64,000 bases of DNA from Roseiarcus sp963829505 (lineage in GTDB: Bacteria; Pseudomonadota; Alphaproteobacteria; Rhizobiales; Beijerinckiaceae): assembly GCA_963829505.1 (NCBI GenBank), contig CAWHIL010000002.1:599490-663489 (forward strand), read 5' to 3'. The position numbers and the translations under genes were made by a program. How positions within the stretch are numbered: the stretch's first letter is position 1; the number at the start of each line of letters is the position of its first letter. The notes beneath the pieces were generated by a model. The model was given only the letters and a program-made list of their open reading frames with translations, was not told the origin of the DNA and searched no databases. Of the stretch, positions 1-8,194 are shown piece after piece.

Positions 1-863
1 AGGATCGCCCAGCCCTGGCGGAGGTTGCCGACCACCCTGCCGAAGGCGAGCACCGAGGCGGTCGGAACGAGGAGCAGCGCGACGATCTCGAAGAGGTTCG
101 TCCAGGCGTTGGGGTTCTCGAAGGGATGGGCGGAATTGGCGTTGAAGAAGCCGCCGCCGTTGGTGCCGAGCTCCTTGATCATTTCCTGGCTCGCGACCGG
201 CCCGATCGAGAGCGTCTGCTTCGCTCCCTCGAGCGTGGTCGCATCGACCGCGCCGAGAAGCGTCTGGGGAACGCCGAGCGCCACCAGAACGAGGGCGCCT
301 ACGACGGAGATCGGCAACAGAATGTAGAGCGTCACCCGGGTGACGTCGGCCCAGAAATTGCCGACCGTCTGCGTCGAGGAGCGCACGAACCCGCGCGTCA
401 GCGCGAAGGCCATCGCGAGGCCGGTAGCGGCGGAGAGGAAATTGTGGACGGTGAGGCCGAGCATCTGGGTGAGATTGCTCATCGTCGTCTCGCCCGAGTA
501 GTTCTGCCAATTCGTGTTGGTGATGAAGCTCGTCGAGGTGTTGAACGCGAGGTCGGGCGCGACGGCGTCGAACGCCCTCGGGTTCAGCGGCAGGAGGCCC
601 TGCAGGCGCTGCAGCGCATAGAGCGACAGGAAGCCCGCGATCGAGAAGACGATCATCGCAAGCGTATATCCAAGCCAGTCCTGCTCGCGGGCCGGGTCAA
701 CGCCCGCAGCGCGGTAGAGGCCTCGTTCAACCGGTCCGAGGACCGGCGAAAGGAATGTCCGCTCGCCCGCAAAAACCTCGGCGATGAGGGAGCTGAGCGG
801 AACGGCGCAGACAAGGACGATGGCGAGCGCCAGCGCGATTTGCGACCAGCCGGCAAGGGTCAC
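1..863 (-). CDS. kdpA: KdpA, K+-transporting ATPase subunit A (N-terminal half, cut by window edge)
   Basis: Potassium-binding and translocating subunit of the high-affinity Kdp P-type ATPase in the inner membrane. Translation from a GTG at 863 gives 287 residues of a protein normally about 560-590 long, so the C-terminal half lies outside the window. Visible family motifs are the pore-loop stretches NTNWQNYSGE and GTNGGGFFNANSAHPFENPN, with several hydrophobic segments. The GTG start is chosen because an AGGA ribosome-binding site sits just upstream and because it starts 19 nt after the kdpF stop, the usual kdpFA spacing. No frameshift is seen in this half, unlike the kdpB/kdpC copy at the right end of the window. 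Confidence 0.95.
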   Translation of the reverse strand, partial: MTLAGWSQIALALAIVLVCAVPLSSLIAEVFAGERTFLSPVLGPVERGLYRAAGVDPAREQDWLGYTLAMIVFSIAGFLSLYALQRLQGLLPLNPRAFDAVAPDLAFNTSTSFITNTNWQNYSGETTMSNLTQMLGLTVHNFLSAATGLAMAFALTRGFVRSSTQTVGNFWADVTRVTLYILLPISVVGALVLVALGVPQTLLGAVDATTLEGAKQTLSIGPVASQEMIKELGTNGGGFFNANSAHPFENPNAWTNLFEIVALLLVPTASVLAFGRVVGNLRQGWAI

Positions 864-882
864 GGGCGAAGTCCTCGCAATT

Positions 883-969
883 TCAGAATTTTTCGGGATG
901 GATCAGCGTGTAGAGGAGGTAGCCGCCGAGCAGCGCCCCCACAATGAGCCCGATGATCGGCTCGGCCAT
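883..969 (-). CDS. kdpF: KdpF, small Kdp membrane subunit
   Basis: A 28-residue single-span peptide that begins MAEPIIGLIVGALLGGYLLY and ends in HPEKF. Size, hydrophobic core and the terminal P-E-K/R-F signature match KdpF, which stabilises the KdpABC complex in the inner membrane. It directly precedes kdpA (19 nt gap) and follows another tiny membrane ORF (20 nt gap), with a GAGGAG ribosome-binding site ahead of its ATG. Confidence 0.88.
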   Translation of the reverse strand: MAEPIIGLIVGALLGGYLLYTLIHPEKF

Positions 970-989
970 CCTGAACGCTCCTCGATCGG

Positions 990-1073
990 TCAAACGCGCC
1001 GCAGGCCCGCGGCGTAAAGCCCCATGAGCGCGATGACCGCCAGTCCCAGCACGACGAACGCCAGATCAAGCAT
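990..1073 (-). CDS. Small membrane peptide ahead of kdpF
   Basis: A 27-residue ORF (starts MLDLAFVVLGLAVIAL, ends GLRRV) with one predicted membrane span and a positively charged end. It is the first ORF of the kdp transcription unit. Tiny ORFs with an MLDL start are common just upstream of kdpF in proteobacteria, which is the main reason to call it real. Function is unknown; a small accessory or leader peptide is possible. Confidence 0.6.
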   Translation of the reverse strand: MLDLAFVVLGLAVIALMGLYAAGLRRV

Positions 1074-1397
1074 GGCCCGCCTCCTCGGCCCAACGCCTAG
1101 CGCCGCGAGGCATAAGGTTTCGATCCCGATTGGGCCCTCCCCCCATAAGGATTACATAAGGGCGCGCCGGTAGTAAAACTATCTTCTATCGTAATATAAT
1201 ATCGGGCGCGCGGCTTCGGGAGGCGGCGACGTGTGGGTCTTCGAGGAAACGGCGAGGCTTTGGTTAGCAAATTCTTCGCAGGCGCATTATAGCAAGGCCG
1301 CCGACGTCCGGGCCGGACGTCATGATGATTCTTGCCCAGCGGATTCCCGGCGCGCGCCGCGAAGGAGGCCCGCTCGGCCCGTGATGGGAGAAGTACC
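1074..1397. promoter_or_regulatory. Divergent intergenic region between kdp and the EpsD-like gene
   Basis: 324 bp between two divergent starts. A markedly AT-rich block at about 1155-1205 (containing ATCTTCTATCGTAATATAAT) stands out from the GC-rich surroundings and is the likely kdp promoter/regulator region. I could not assign a KdpE box or exact -35/-10 elements. A possible 62-codon ORF at 1231-1419 has no recognisable features and is not called. Confidence 0.4.
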
Positions 1398-2366
1398 TTG
1401 GCTCATGTTTCGGGACTGAAGCGCGGGAGCTTGCGCGTCGCAGCCGCCGTCCTCGTTGTGGCGGCTGCGGTCGGACTCGCAGGCTGCGGCAAGAAGCAGG
1501 ACTCGCAGGCGGTGGTCGGGCAGGTGATCGCCCATGTCGGCCCCGACGACATCACCCAGCAGGAACTCGACAACGAGTTGCGCCTCGCCAACATTCCGGT
1601 CGACAAGCGGACGGACGCCGTGGTCAAGGCGGCGCTGAGCCGCATCATCGAACGCAAGTACCTCGTCCAGCAGGCTGTGGCGCGCAAGCTCGACCGCGAG
1701 CCGACGGTGCATCTCGACCTGTTGCGGTCACGCGACACCGTGCTTGCGACCGCCTACGTTCAGCGCGATCTGAGCGCCAAGGCGACCGCGATCGCCAAGA
1801 CCGAGGTCGACAGCTACATCCAGTCGCACCCCGACCTGTTCAACAAGCGGCAGATCTACAATATCGAACAGGCCTCCTTCGCGCCGACGGCCAACATGGA
1901 CTCGATCGCAGCCGCCACCAAGGACTTCAAGACAATCGATCAGGTCGATGCGAAGCTGAACGAACTCGGCGTGAAGCACACGCGCGGTTCGGGCGCGCTC
2001 GACAGCGCGACCATGCCGGCCGAGATGCTGAAGGCGCTGCAGGCGCGCAAGCCTGACGACGTCTTCTTCATCCGTTCGAAGGCCAATGCGACCTTCTTCA
2101 AGGTCGGCTCGGTCGAGGACAAGCCCCTCGCGGGACCTGACGCCGAGGCGCTCGCCAAGCGCATGATCGCCACCGACATCGCCAAGCAGATCGGCGAGGA
2201 CACGTCCAAGGCTTCGCTGGCGACGACCAAGTTCGAGGGCGACTACAACCGGATCATGACCACCCCGACGCCCGCCGGGACGGAGACGGCCCCCGCCGCC
2301 GACGAGCCGGCGGTGCCCGGCGCCGAAGCGCCCGGCGCCGAGAAGCCGGCCGAAGAGAAGAAATAG
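1398..2366 (+). CDS. epsD: EpsD-family peptidyl-prolyl isomerase, lipoprotein
   Basis: 322 residues from a TTG start at 1398, chosen because GGGAG lies 8 nt upstream and because it puts a short signal sequence at the N terminus ending in the lipobox LAGC. The mature part resembles EpsD-type PpiC/SurA-like isomerases: an alpha-helical chaperone-like region (roughly residues 40-170), a parvulin-like region (about 175-280) and a Pro/Ala/Glu-rich tail. EpsD proteins occur in exopolysaccharide clusters and probably help fold periplasmic or outer-membrane export components. An EpsF-like protein is encoded at 8195-9589, supporting an EPS link, but the hyp operon separates the two. The exact isomerase activity is not shown by the sequence. 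Confidence 0.75.
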   Translation: MAHVSGLKRGSLRVAAAVLVVAAAVGLAGCGKKQDSQAVVGQVIAHVGPDDITQQELDNELRLANIPVDKRTDAVVKAALSRIIERKYLVQQAVARKLDREPTVHLDLLRSRDTVLATAYVQRDLSAKATAIAKTEVDSYIQSHPDLFNKRQIYNIEQASFAPTANMDSIAAATKDFKTIDQVDAKLNELGVKHTRGSGALDSATMPAEMLKALQARKPDDVFFIRSKANATFFKVGSVEDKPLAGPDAEALAKRMIATDIAKQIGEDTSKASLATTKFEGDYNRIMTTPTPAGTETAPAADEPAVPGAEAPGAEKPAEEKK

Positions 2367-2397
2367 CCGGGGTGCCGCCGCTGTCTTGAGAAACGCG

Positions 2398-3447
2398 TCA
2401 GCAGATGCGGGGAAGTTGCTCGCCGGCCAGCCAGTCGACGATCCGGCCTCCGCCGAAGGCGGTGCGCATCTCGACGAAGCGGTACTCGTCGTCGACCGCG
2501 ACGCCGATGATCGAGGCCCGCGCGCCGAGCGGGTGAGCCTTCATCGCGGCGAGACATCGGTCGGCCCAGTCGGGCGCGACGATCGCCACGAGCTTGCCCT
2601 CGTTGGCGACGTTGAGCGGGTCGAGGCCGAGGAATTCGCAGGCCGCAGCCACCTCCGGGCGCACCGGGATCGCATCCTCCTCGATCGTGAAGCCCACTCC
2701 CGACTGATGCGCGAGTTCGTTCAGGACGGCTGCGAGCCCGCCGCGGGTCGGATCGCGCATGACGCGCAGCCCGGGCCCGGCGGCCGCGACCATGGCGGCG
2801 ACGAGTTCGTGCAGGGGCGCAGTGTCCGACTGGATCCCCGTCTCGAACGCCAGGTTCTCGCGCTTCGACATGACCGCGACGCCGTGATCCCCGATTGTTC
2901 CTGAGAGGATCACGACGTCGCCGGGTCGCGCCGCGTCGCTCGACAGGATGAGGCCCGGCGGCGCAACGCCGACGGCCGCCGTCGAGACGAACACCTTGTC
3001 CGCCTTGCCGCGCTCCACGACCTTGGTGTCGCCGGCGACGATCGGAACACGGCAAGCGCGCGAGGCTCTGCCCATGCTGGCCGCGACGAGCGCGAGGTCC
3101 GCGAGCGGCAGGCCTTCCTCGATCACGAAGCTCGCCGTCAGATAGAGCGGCTTCGCCCCCGCCATGGCGATGTCGTTGATCGTCCCGTTGACCGCGAGGT
3201 CGCCGATGTCGCCGCCGGGAAAGAAGATGGGAGAGACCACATAGGCGTCGGTCGTCATCACCATCCGTCCCGCGGCGACGTCGAACGCCGCCTGGTCGTT
3301 GCCGGCGCGGAGCCACGGGTTGTCGAACGCCTCAAGGAAGACGTCCTCGATCAATTGCGCCATCGCGCGCCCGCCGGCGCCGTGCGACAGTTCGACCCGG
3401 CCCGCCTTGAGGTCGAGCTTTCGGCGGACGGGCTTTGTCAGGCTCAC
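2398..3447 (-). CDS. hypE: HypE, carbamoyl-dehydratase of NiFe-hydrogenase maturation
   Basis: 349 residues. HypE takes a carbamoyl group from HypF onto its C-terminal cysteine and dehydrates it to thiocyanate, the source of the CN ligands of the NiFe-hydrogenase iron. The protein starts with the family sequence LSHGAGGRAM and ends in PRIC, the essential C-terminal cysteine. The AIRS/PurM-like ATP-binding fold is represented by DPTRGGLAAVLNELA. The GTG start at 3447 overlaps the hypD stop (GTGA), indicating translational coupling. Last gene of the hyp operon. Confidence 0.96.
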   Translation of the reverse strand: MSLTKPVRRKLDLKAGRVELSHGAGGRAMAQLIEDVFLEAFDNPWLRAGNDQAAFDVAAGRMVMTTDAYVVSPIFFPGGDIGDLAVNGTINDIAMAGAKPLYLTASFVIEEGLPLADLALVAASMGRASRACRVPIVAGDTKVVERGKADKVFVSTAAVGVAPPGLILSSDAARPGDVVILSGTIGDHGVAVMSKRENLAFETGIQSDTAPLHELVAAMVAAAGPGLRVMRDPTRGGLAAVLNELAHQSGVGFTIEEDAIPVRPEVAAACEFLGLDPLNVANEGKLVAIVAPDWADRCLAAMKAHPLGARASIIGVAVDDEYRFVEMRTAFGGGRIVDWLAGEQLPRIC

Positions 3448-4598
3448 GCGATCTCCTTGGCCGCCCTTGCGTGCGCCTTCTCGCGGAAACGGCCGTAAGT
3501 CCAATGGGCGGCGCAGGCGCCCTCGGGTGAAACCATGCAGGAGCCCATCGGCGAATCCGGGGTGCAGACCGTGCCGAACAGCCGGCAATCGCGCGGCGCC
3601 TTCACCCCCCTGAGGATCGCGCCGCATTCGCAGGCGGGATTGTCGCGGGCGGGTCTCGCTTCGAGGCTGAAGCGACCCTCGGCGTCGAACAACTCGAAGC
3701 TGGCCCTCACCCTCAGCGCGCTTTTCGGCAGGAAGCCGAGGCCGCGCCACTCGAACGTCTCGCGCGTTTCGAACACGGCGGCCATCTCCGCCTGCGCCTT
3801 GAGATTGCCGGCGCGGGTGACCGCGCGGATGTACTCGTTCTCCACCTCCGCGCGACCGTCGTTGATCTGCCTCACGAGCATCAGGATCGCCTGCGCGACG
3901 TCGAGCGGCTCGAAGCCGGCGATCACGACCGGCTTCAAGAAGTCGCGCGCGAAAGGCTCATAAGGGGCCGTCCCGATCACGGTGCTGACGTGCGCCGGGC
4001 CTATGAAGCCCTCGATCATCACCGGCGCCTCGTCGCCGTCGCTCGCGCCTTCGAGGATGGCGCGCATGGCCGGCGGCGTCATGACGTGATTACAGAGAAT
4101 CGAGAAGTTCGCGAGGCCCTTTCGCTCGGCGGCGCGCAGCGCGAGCGCGGTCGGCGGCGTGGTCGTCTCGAAGCCGATCGCAAAGAACACGACCTCGCGC
4201 TCGGGCTCCGATTCGGCGATGCGCAACGCGTCGAGCGTCGAATAGACCATGCGGATATCGGCGCCCTCCGCCTTCGCCTTGATGAGGCTCGAGCCGTGCG
4301 AGCCCGGCACGCGCATGAGGTCGCCATAGGCGAGAAGCGTGACTTCGGGGAGCCGGGCGCAGGCGATCGCCATGTCGAGCCGCGCCATCGGCAGGACGCA
4401 GACCGGGCAGCCCGGCCCATGGATCAGGCGGACGTTCGGCGGCAGCAGATCCTCGAGGCCGTAGCGCGAGATGGCGTGTGTGTGTCCGCCGCAGAACTCC
4501 ATGAGCCGGTACGTCCTGTCGGCGCGCGCCTCACGCGCGATTCCCGCGGCGATCGCTTTCGCGAGCGCGCCGTCGCGATATTCGTCGATGTATTTCAT
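3444..4598 (-). CDS. hypD: HypD, scaffold for Fe(CN)2CO assembly
   Basis: 384 residues, full length. HypD carries a [4Fe-4S] cluster and, with HypC, forms the scaffold on which the Fe(CN)2CO unit of NiFe hydrogenases is built. Diagnostic motifs are MEFCGGHTH near residue 33, GPGCPVC near 61, and the C-terminal cysteine motifs CECGAILRG and SPMGSCMVSPEGAC. An AAGGAGG ribosome-binding site precedes the ATG. It lies between hypC (12 nt gap) and hypE (4 bp overlap). Confidence 0.97.
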   Translation of the reverse strand: MKYIDEYRDGALAKAIAAGIAREARADRTYRLMEFCGGHTHAISRYGLEDLLPPNVRLIHGPGCPVCVLPMARLDMAIACARLPEVTLLAYGDLMRVPGSHGSSLIKAKAEGADIRMVYSTLDALRIAESEPEREVVFFAIGFETTTPPTALALRAAERKGLANFSILCNHVMTPPAMRAILEGASDGDEAPVMIEGFIGPAHVSTVIGTAPYEPFARDFLKPVVIAGFEPLDVAQAILMLVRQINDGRAEVENEYIRAVTRAGNLKAQAEMAAVFETRETFEWRGLGFLPKSALRVRASFELFDAEGRFSLEARPARDNPACECGAILRGVKAPRDCRLFGTVCTPDSPMGSCMVSPEGACAAHWTYGRFREKAHARAAKEIA

Positions 4599-4610
4599 CG
4601 GCGGCCTCCT

Positions 4611-4832
4611 TCAGGCCTCGACGCCGGCGGCCTTGAGCAGCTCGATCGTCTTCTGCGCTTCCTCAGGGTCGATTCTGGCCAGCGCGTAGCCGACGTGCAG
4701 CACGACGTAGTCGCCGACCTTTACATCCTCGACGAGCGCGGTCGAGACGACCTTGATCACGCCGTCGAGACTGACCTTCGCCATGTCGCCATCCAGGATT
4801 TCGCGCACTTCAACGGGAATCGCGAGGCACAT
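4611..4832 (-). CDS. hypC: HypC/HybG-family hydrogenase maturation chaperone
   Basis: 73 residues starting MCLAIPVEV. The cysteine at position 2 is the essential iron-ligand residue of HypC, which fixes the start at 4832 rather than the longer reading frame; AAGGAG lies just upstream. HypC shuttles the Fe unit between HypD and the hydrogenase large subunit. Its first 23 bp overlap the end of hypF, so the two genes are tightly coupled. Confidence 0.95.
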   Translation of the reverse strand: MCLAIPVEVREILDGDMAKVSLDGVIKVVSTALVEDVKVGDYVVLHVGYALARIDPEEAQKTIELLKAAGVEA

Positions 4833-7113
4833 CCGTTGCTCCTTCGAGAGAGGTTGCGCGCTCCGCCAGCACCGCGAGCGCAAAGGCCGCCTGTCCGAAC
4901 GACACGCCGCCGTCGTTCACCGGAACTTGGCGCGGCAGGGCCGGCTCGAGTTCCGCCGCGCGCAAGGCGGCGACGAGCCCTTCGGCCAGCACGCGGTTCA
5001 CGAGGCAGCCGCCGCCGAGCGCGACGCGCCGCACATCCCGCGCCGCCGCCGCGGCGGCGATCCATTCCGCGAGGCCCGCGATCAGCGTCCCATGGAAGGC
5101 TTCGGCGTTGTCGCGCCCAGCGAGCCTGTCGTCCAGCATCGACCGAAAGGCCGGAGCAAAATCGAGCCGCCCATCGACGATTGCGAAGCCGCCCGGGAGG
5201 GCGCGCGGGGTCTGGACGAGCGCCTCGAACTCCATCGCCGCCTGTCCCTCGTAGTGCTGCACAAGGCGCACGCCGGAAAGCGCAGCGGCGGCGTCGAACA
5301 GGCGCCCAAGGCTCGTGGTCTTCTGCAGGCGCGCGCCGCTTGCGAGAAGTCCGGCGAGGCGCTCTGCTCCGGGCGCGCCGGGCATGAGCCTTCCCGCCTC
5401 GGCGAGCCGGCCGAGCCGTTCGAGCATCGCGACCCCCATCCGCCAGGGGTCGCGCGCCGCCCGGTCGCCGCCGGGCAGGGCGAGAGGCTCGAGCGAGCCG
5501 ATACGCTCCCAGCTCGCGCCGTCCAGATGAATGAGCTCGCCGCCCCAGGCGCCCCCGTCCGCCCCATGCCCGTGGCCATCAAGCGCCACGCCGATGAGCG
5601 GGCCGTCCCAGCCGCGCTCGGCCGCGACCGCCGCCACATGCGCGAGATGGTGCTGAATCCGGATCAGCGGCAGCCCGGACGCCTCGGCCGAGCGGGTCGA
5701 GGCGAAATCCGGATGAAGGTCGCAAGCGGCGCATTGCGGCTTGACCTCGAGGATCGACGTCAGATGGCGGATCGTCTCGGCGCGAAAGCGGAGCGTCTCG
5801 CGGTCGTCGAGATCGCCGAGATGCTGCGAGACGAAGGCCTCGCGCCCGCGCGTGATCGTGACCGTGTTCTTGAGATCGGCGCCGGCCGCGATCACGCTCG
5901 GACCCTCGCGGCCGAGATCGATCGGCTCGGGGACGAAGCCGCGCGCCCGCCTCAGATAGACCGGCGCGCCGTCGACGATGCGCGTGACGGAATCGTCGGC
6001 CCTGACCACGATCTCGCGCCCGTGCGTCACGATGACATCGGCGACGCCTTTCAGCCGCAGCCTTGCGTCGTCGTCGGAGGCGATGAGCGGCGCCCCGGCG
6101 AGGTTGGCGCTGGTTGCGACGAGCGCCAGATCGTTCGGCGCGTCGCGCCACGTGGCGAAGTTCGGGCGCCCTGCGAGCGCGTGCAGCACGAGCCAGTGCA
6201 GCGGCGTGTAAGCGAGCATGAGGCCGATGTCGCGAAGGTTCGCCGCGACGCCCGGCGCAAGCATCCCGCGGCCTGGGGCCAGCACGATCGGGCGCGCCCG
6301 ATCGGCGAGAGCCGCGCGCTCCCCGGCGCCGATGAAGGCGAGACGCTCCGCGCTCGCCAAATTTGCGACCATCACGGCGAACGGCTTTTCGTCCCGCCCC
6401 TTGCGCCGCCTGAGGGTCTCGACCGCGGCCTCGTTGCGCGCGTCGCACAGGAGATGAAAACCTCCGAGCCCCTTCAGCGCCACGGTCTTGCCTTGGCTCA
6501 GCGCCGCCGCTGCGTCGTCGACGGCCACGTCGAGGTTCGGCCCGCACCGCGGGCAGGCGATCGGCTCGGCATGAAACCGGCGGTTGGCGGGATCGGCGTA
6601 GTCGCGCGCGCATTCGGCGCACATGCGGTACGGCGCCATCGAGGTCTGAGCCCGATCGTAGGGGAGCGCCCGCGTCAGCGTAAAGCGCGGCCCACAATGC
6701 GTGCAGGTGATCAAGGGATAGCCGAAGAACCGGCTCGCCGGATCGAACAATTCGTCAAGGCAATCCTCGCAGATCGCAGCGTCCGCGCCGATGCGGGTCG
6801 CGGTCCTGCCGCCCTCGCTCGCTTGAATCGAAAATCCTTCGGCGCCCGTCGGCTCGATCGCGTCGACCTCGATCGAATCGATCCGGGCGAGGGGCGGCGG
6901 CGCGCCTTCAAGGACCGTCAGGAACGCCCGCGCGCGCGGTCCCTCGATCTCGATGAGAACGCCTTCGGTGTCGTTCAGCACGAAACCCGAGAGCGCAAGC
7001 CTGGAGGCGAGGCCGTAGGCGAAGGGCCGGAACCCGACGCCCTGCACGGCGCCGCGGACCCTCACCCGCAGACGTCGGCCGTGCTCGGCGAAAGCGGGCG
7101 CGGCGGCCGCCAT
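4810..7113 (-). CDS. hypF: HypF, carbamoyltransferase of hydrogenase maturation
   Basis: 767 residues, normal family length. HypF makes carbamoyl-adenylate from carbamoyl phosphate and passes the carbamoyl group to HypE. Domains in order: N-terminal acylphosphatase-like domain (VRGAVQGVGFRPFAYGLA), two zinc-finger-like clusters (CEDC/CTHC and CAEC/CPRC), a YrdC-like nucleotide-binding domain, and a C-terminal Kae1-like domain with IQHHLAHVAAV and ALGGGCLVNRVL. The ATG at 7113 is preferred: it lies 5 nt after the hypB stop and puts the acylphosphatase domain at the N terminus; the upstream extension is a shadow of hypB. Confidence 0.96.
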   Translation of the reverse strand: MAAAAPAFAEHGRRLRVRVRGAVQGVGFRPFAYGLASRLALSGFVLNDTEGVLIEIEGPRARAFLTVLEGAPPPLARIDSIEVDAIEPTGAEGFSIQASEGGRTATRIGADAAICEDCLDELFDPASRFFGYPLITCTHCGPRFTLTRALPYDRAQTSMAPYRMCAECARDYADPANRRFHAEPIACPRCGPNLDVAVDDAAAALSQGKTVALKGLGGFHLLCDARNEAAVETLRRRKGRDEKPFAVMVANLASAERLAFIGAGERAALADRARPIVLAPGRGMLAPGVAANLRDIGLMLAYTPLHWLVLHALAGRPNFATWRDAPNDLALVATSANLAGAPLIASDDDARLRLKGVADVIVTHGREIVVRADDSVTRIVDGAPVYLRRARGFVPEPIDLGREGPSVIAAGADLKNTVTITRGREAFVSQHLGDLDDRETLRFRAETIRHLTSILEVKPQCAACDLHPDFASTRSAEASGLPLIRIQHHLAHVAAVAAERGWDGPLIGVALDGHGHGADGGAWGGELIHLDGASWERIGSLEPLALPGGDRAARDPWRMGVAMLERLGRLAEAGRLMPGAPGAERLAGLLASGARLQKTTSLGRLFDAAAALSGVRLVQHYEGQAAMEFEALVQTPRALPGGFAIVDGRLDFAPAFRSMLDDRLAGRDNAEAFHGTLIAGLAEWIAAAAAARDVRRVALGGGCLVNRVLAEGLVAALRAAELEPALPRQVPVNDGGVSFGQAAFALAVLAERATSLEGATDVPRDSR

Positions 7114-7118
7114 GGGGT

Positions 7119-7973
7119 TCAGGCTCCCAACGCCGCCGCATAGTGGCGGACAGCGTTGGCCTCGATCCAGGCGACGAAGGCCGCGACCCCCTCCCCGGTC
7201 CGCGCCGAGACAGTCAGGGTCTGCAGGTCGGGGTTGATCCGCAGCGCGTTCGCGAGACAGAGGCCGACGTCGAAATCGAGATGCGGCAGGAGGTCGGACT
7301 TGTTGAGCAGCATCAGGTCGGCGGTCGCGAACATATCCGGATATTTCAGCGGCTTGTCCTCGCCCTCGGCGACCGAGAGGACGACGACGCGGCGCGCTTC
7401 GCCAAGGTCGAACGCGGCGGGGCAAACGAGATTGCCGACGTTCTCGATGAACAGCGCCGAGCCTCGCTCCGGCCTGAGGGTCGCCAGCGCATGACCGACC
7501 ATGTGGGCGTCGAGGTGGCAGCCTTTGCCGGTGTTGATCTGGACCGCAGGGGCCCCCGTCGCCCGGATGCGATCGGCGTCGTTTGAGGTTTGCTGGTCGC
7601 CCTCGATCACCGCGACCGGCAGCCGTCCCTTGAGCGCCTCGATCGTCTTGACGAGAAGGCTCGTCTTGCCCGAGCCGGGGCTCGAGACGACGTTCATGGC
7701 GAAGAGCCGAAGGCCCGTGAAGGCGCGCCGGTTCTCGCCGGCGAACGCGTCGTTCTTCGACAGGATGTCGCGCTCGATCCTGATGAGACGCTCGGTGCCC
7801 GCGCCGCCGTCGTGACGATGGTCGGGGCCAGGCCCAGGGCCGACATGCGCATGGAGATGCGGGCCGGCGCCATCGCCGTGATCGTGCGCAAGGGTCCCCG
7901 TCTGCGCGCCGACGCCGGCCGCCGGCTTCTCCACCGCGACCTCGGCCTCACCGCAACCGCAAACGCCGCACAT
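7119..7973 (-). CDS. hypB: HypB, nickel-inserting GTPase
   Basis: 284 residues. HypB is the GTPase that delivers nickel to the hydrogenase large subunit. The N terminus MCGVCGCGE carries the high-affinity CXXCGC nickel site, followed by a His-rich spacer (about residues 29-55) typical of nickel-storing HypB. The G domain has the P-loop VVSSPGSGKTSLL, EGDQQT, the ENVGNLVCP region and the NKSD specificity motif. It is the first gene of the operon; hypA, its usual nickel-handling partner, is not found in the window. Confidence 0.96.
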   Translation of the reverse strand: MCGVCGCGEAEVAVEKPAAGVGAQTGTLAHDHGDGAGPHLHAHVGPGPGPDHRHDGGAGTERLIRIERDILSKNDAFAGENRRAFTGLRLFAMNVVSSPGSGKTSLLVKTIEALKGRLPVAVIEGDQQTSNDADRIRATGAPAVQINTGKGCHLDAHMVGHALATLRPERGSALFIENVGNLVCPAAFDLGEARRVVVLSVAEGEDKPLKYPDMFATADLMLLNKSDLLPHLDFDVGLCLANALRINPDLQTLTVSARTGEGVAAFVAWIEANAVRHYAAALGA

Positions 7974-8194
7974 CGGGCGATCTCCCTGCCGCCGCCTGCC
8001 GGCTTAAGCGCCGCCGGCGGGCCATCCGGAAGTGCGGCGATGATACCCCCGAGAGCGGCCCGTTTCCACCTCCCGACACGGACGCGGGCCCGCGTCCCAT
8101 CGCCTCACTTCGAGGCGGATTGCGGGCCGCGGCGGGCGCCGACGCGCCTCGTCGCGTCAAAACCGAAGGCGCCTCGCGGGGGGAGCCGGAAAGC

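Noticed and set aside
1231..1419. 62-codon ORF upstream of the EpsD-like gene
   Set aside because: No features; overlaps the better-supported lipoprotein start in another frame.
1398..2366. EpsD-like protein as the missing SurA
   Set aside because: It is a lipoprotein with the EpsD pattern, 19 kb from lptD; no evidence ties it to LptD folding.
7114..7425. Longer HypF with an extra ~104 N-terminal residues
   Set aside because: The extension is an out-of-frame reading of hypB; the acylphosphatase domain starts right after the ATG at 7113.
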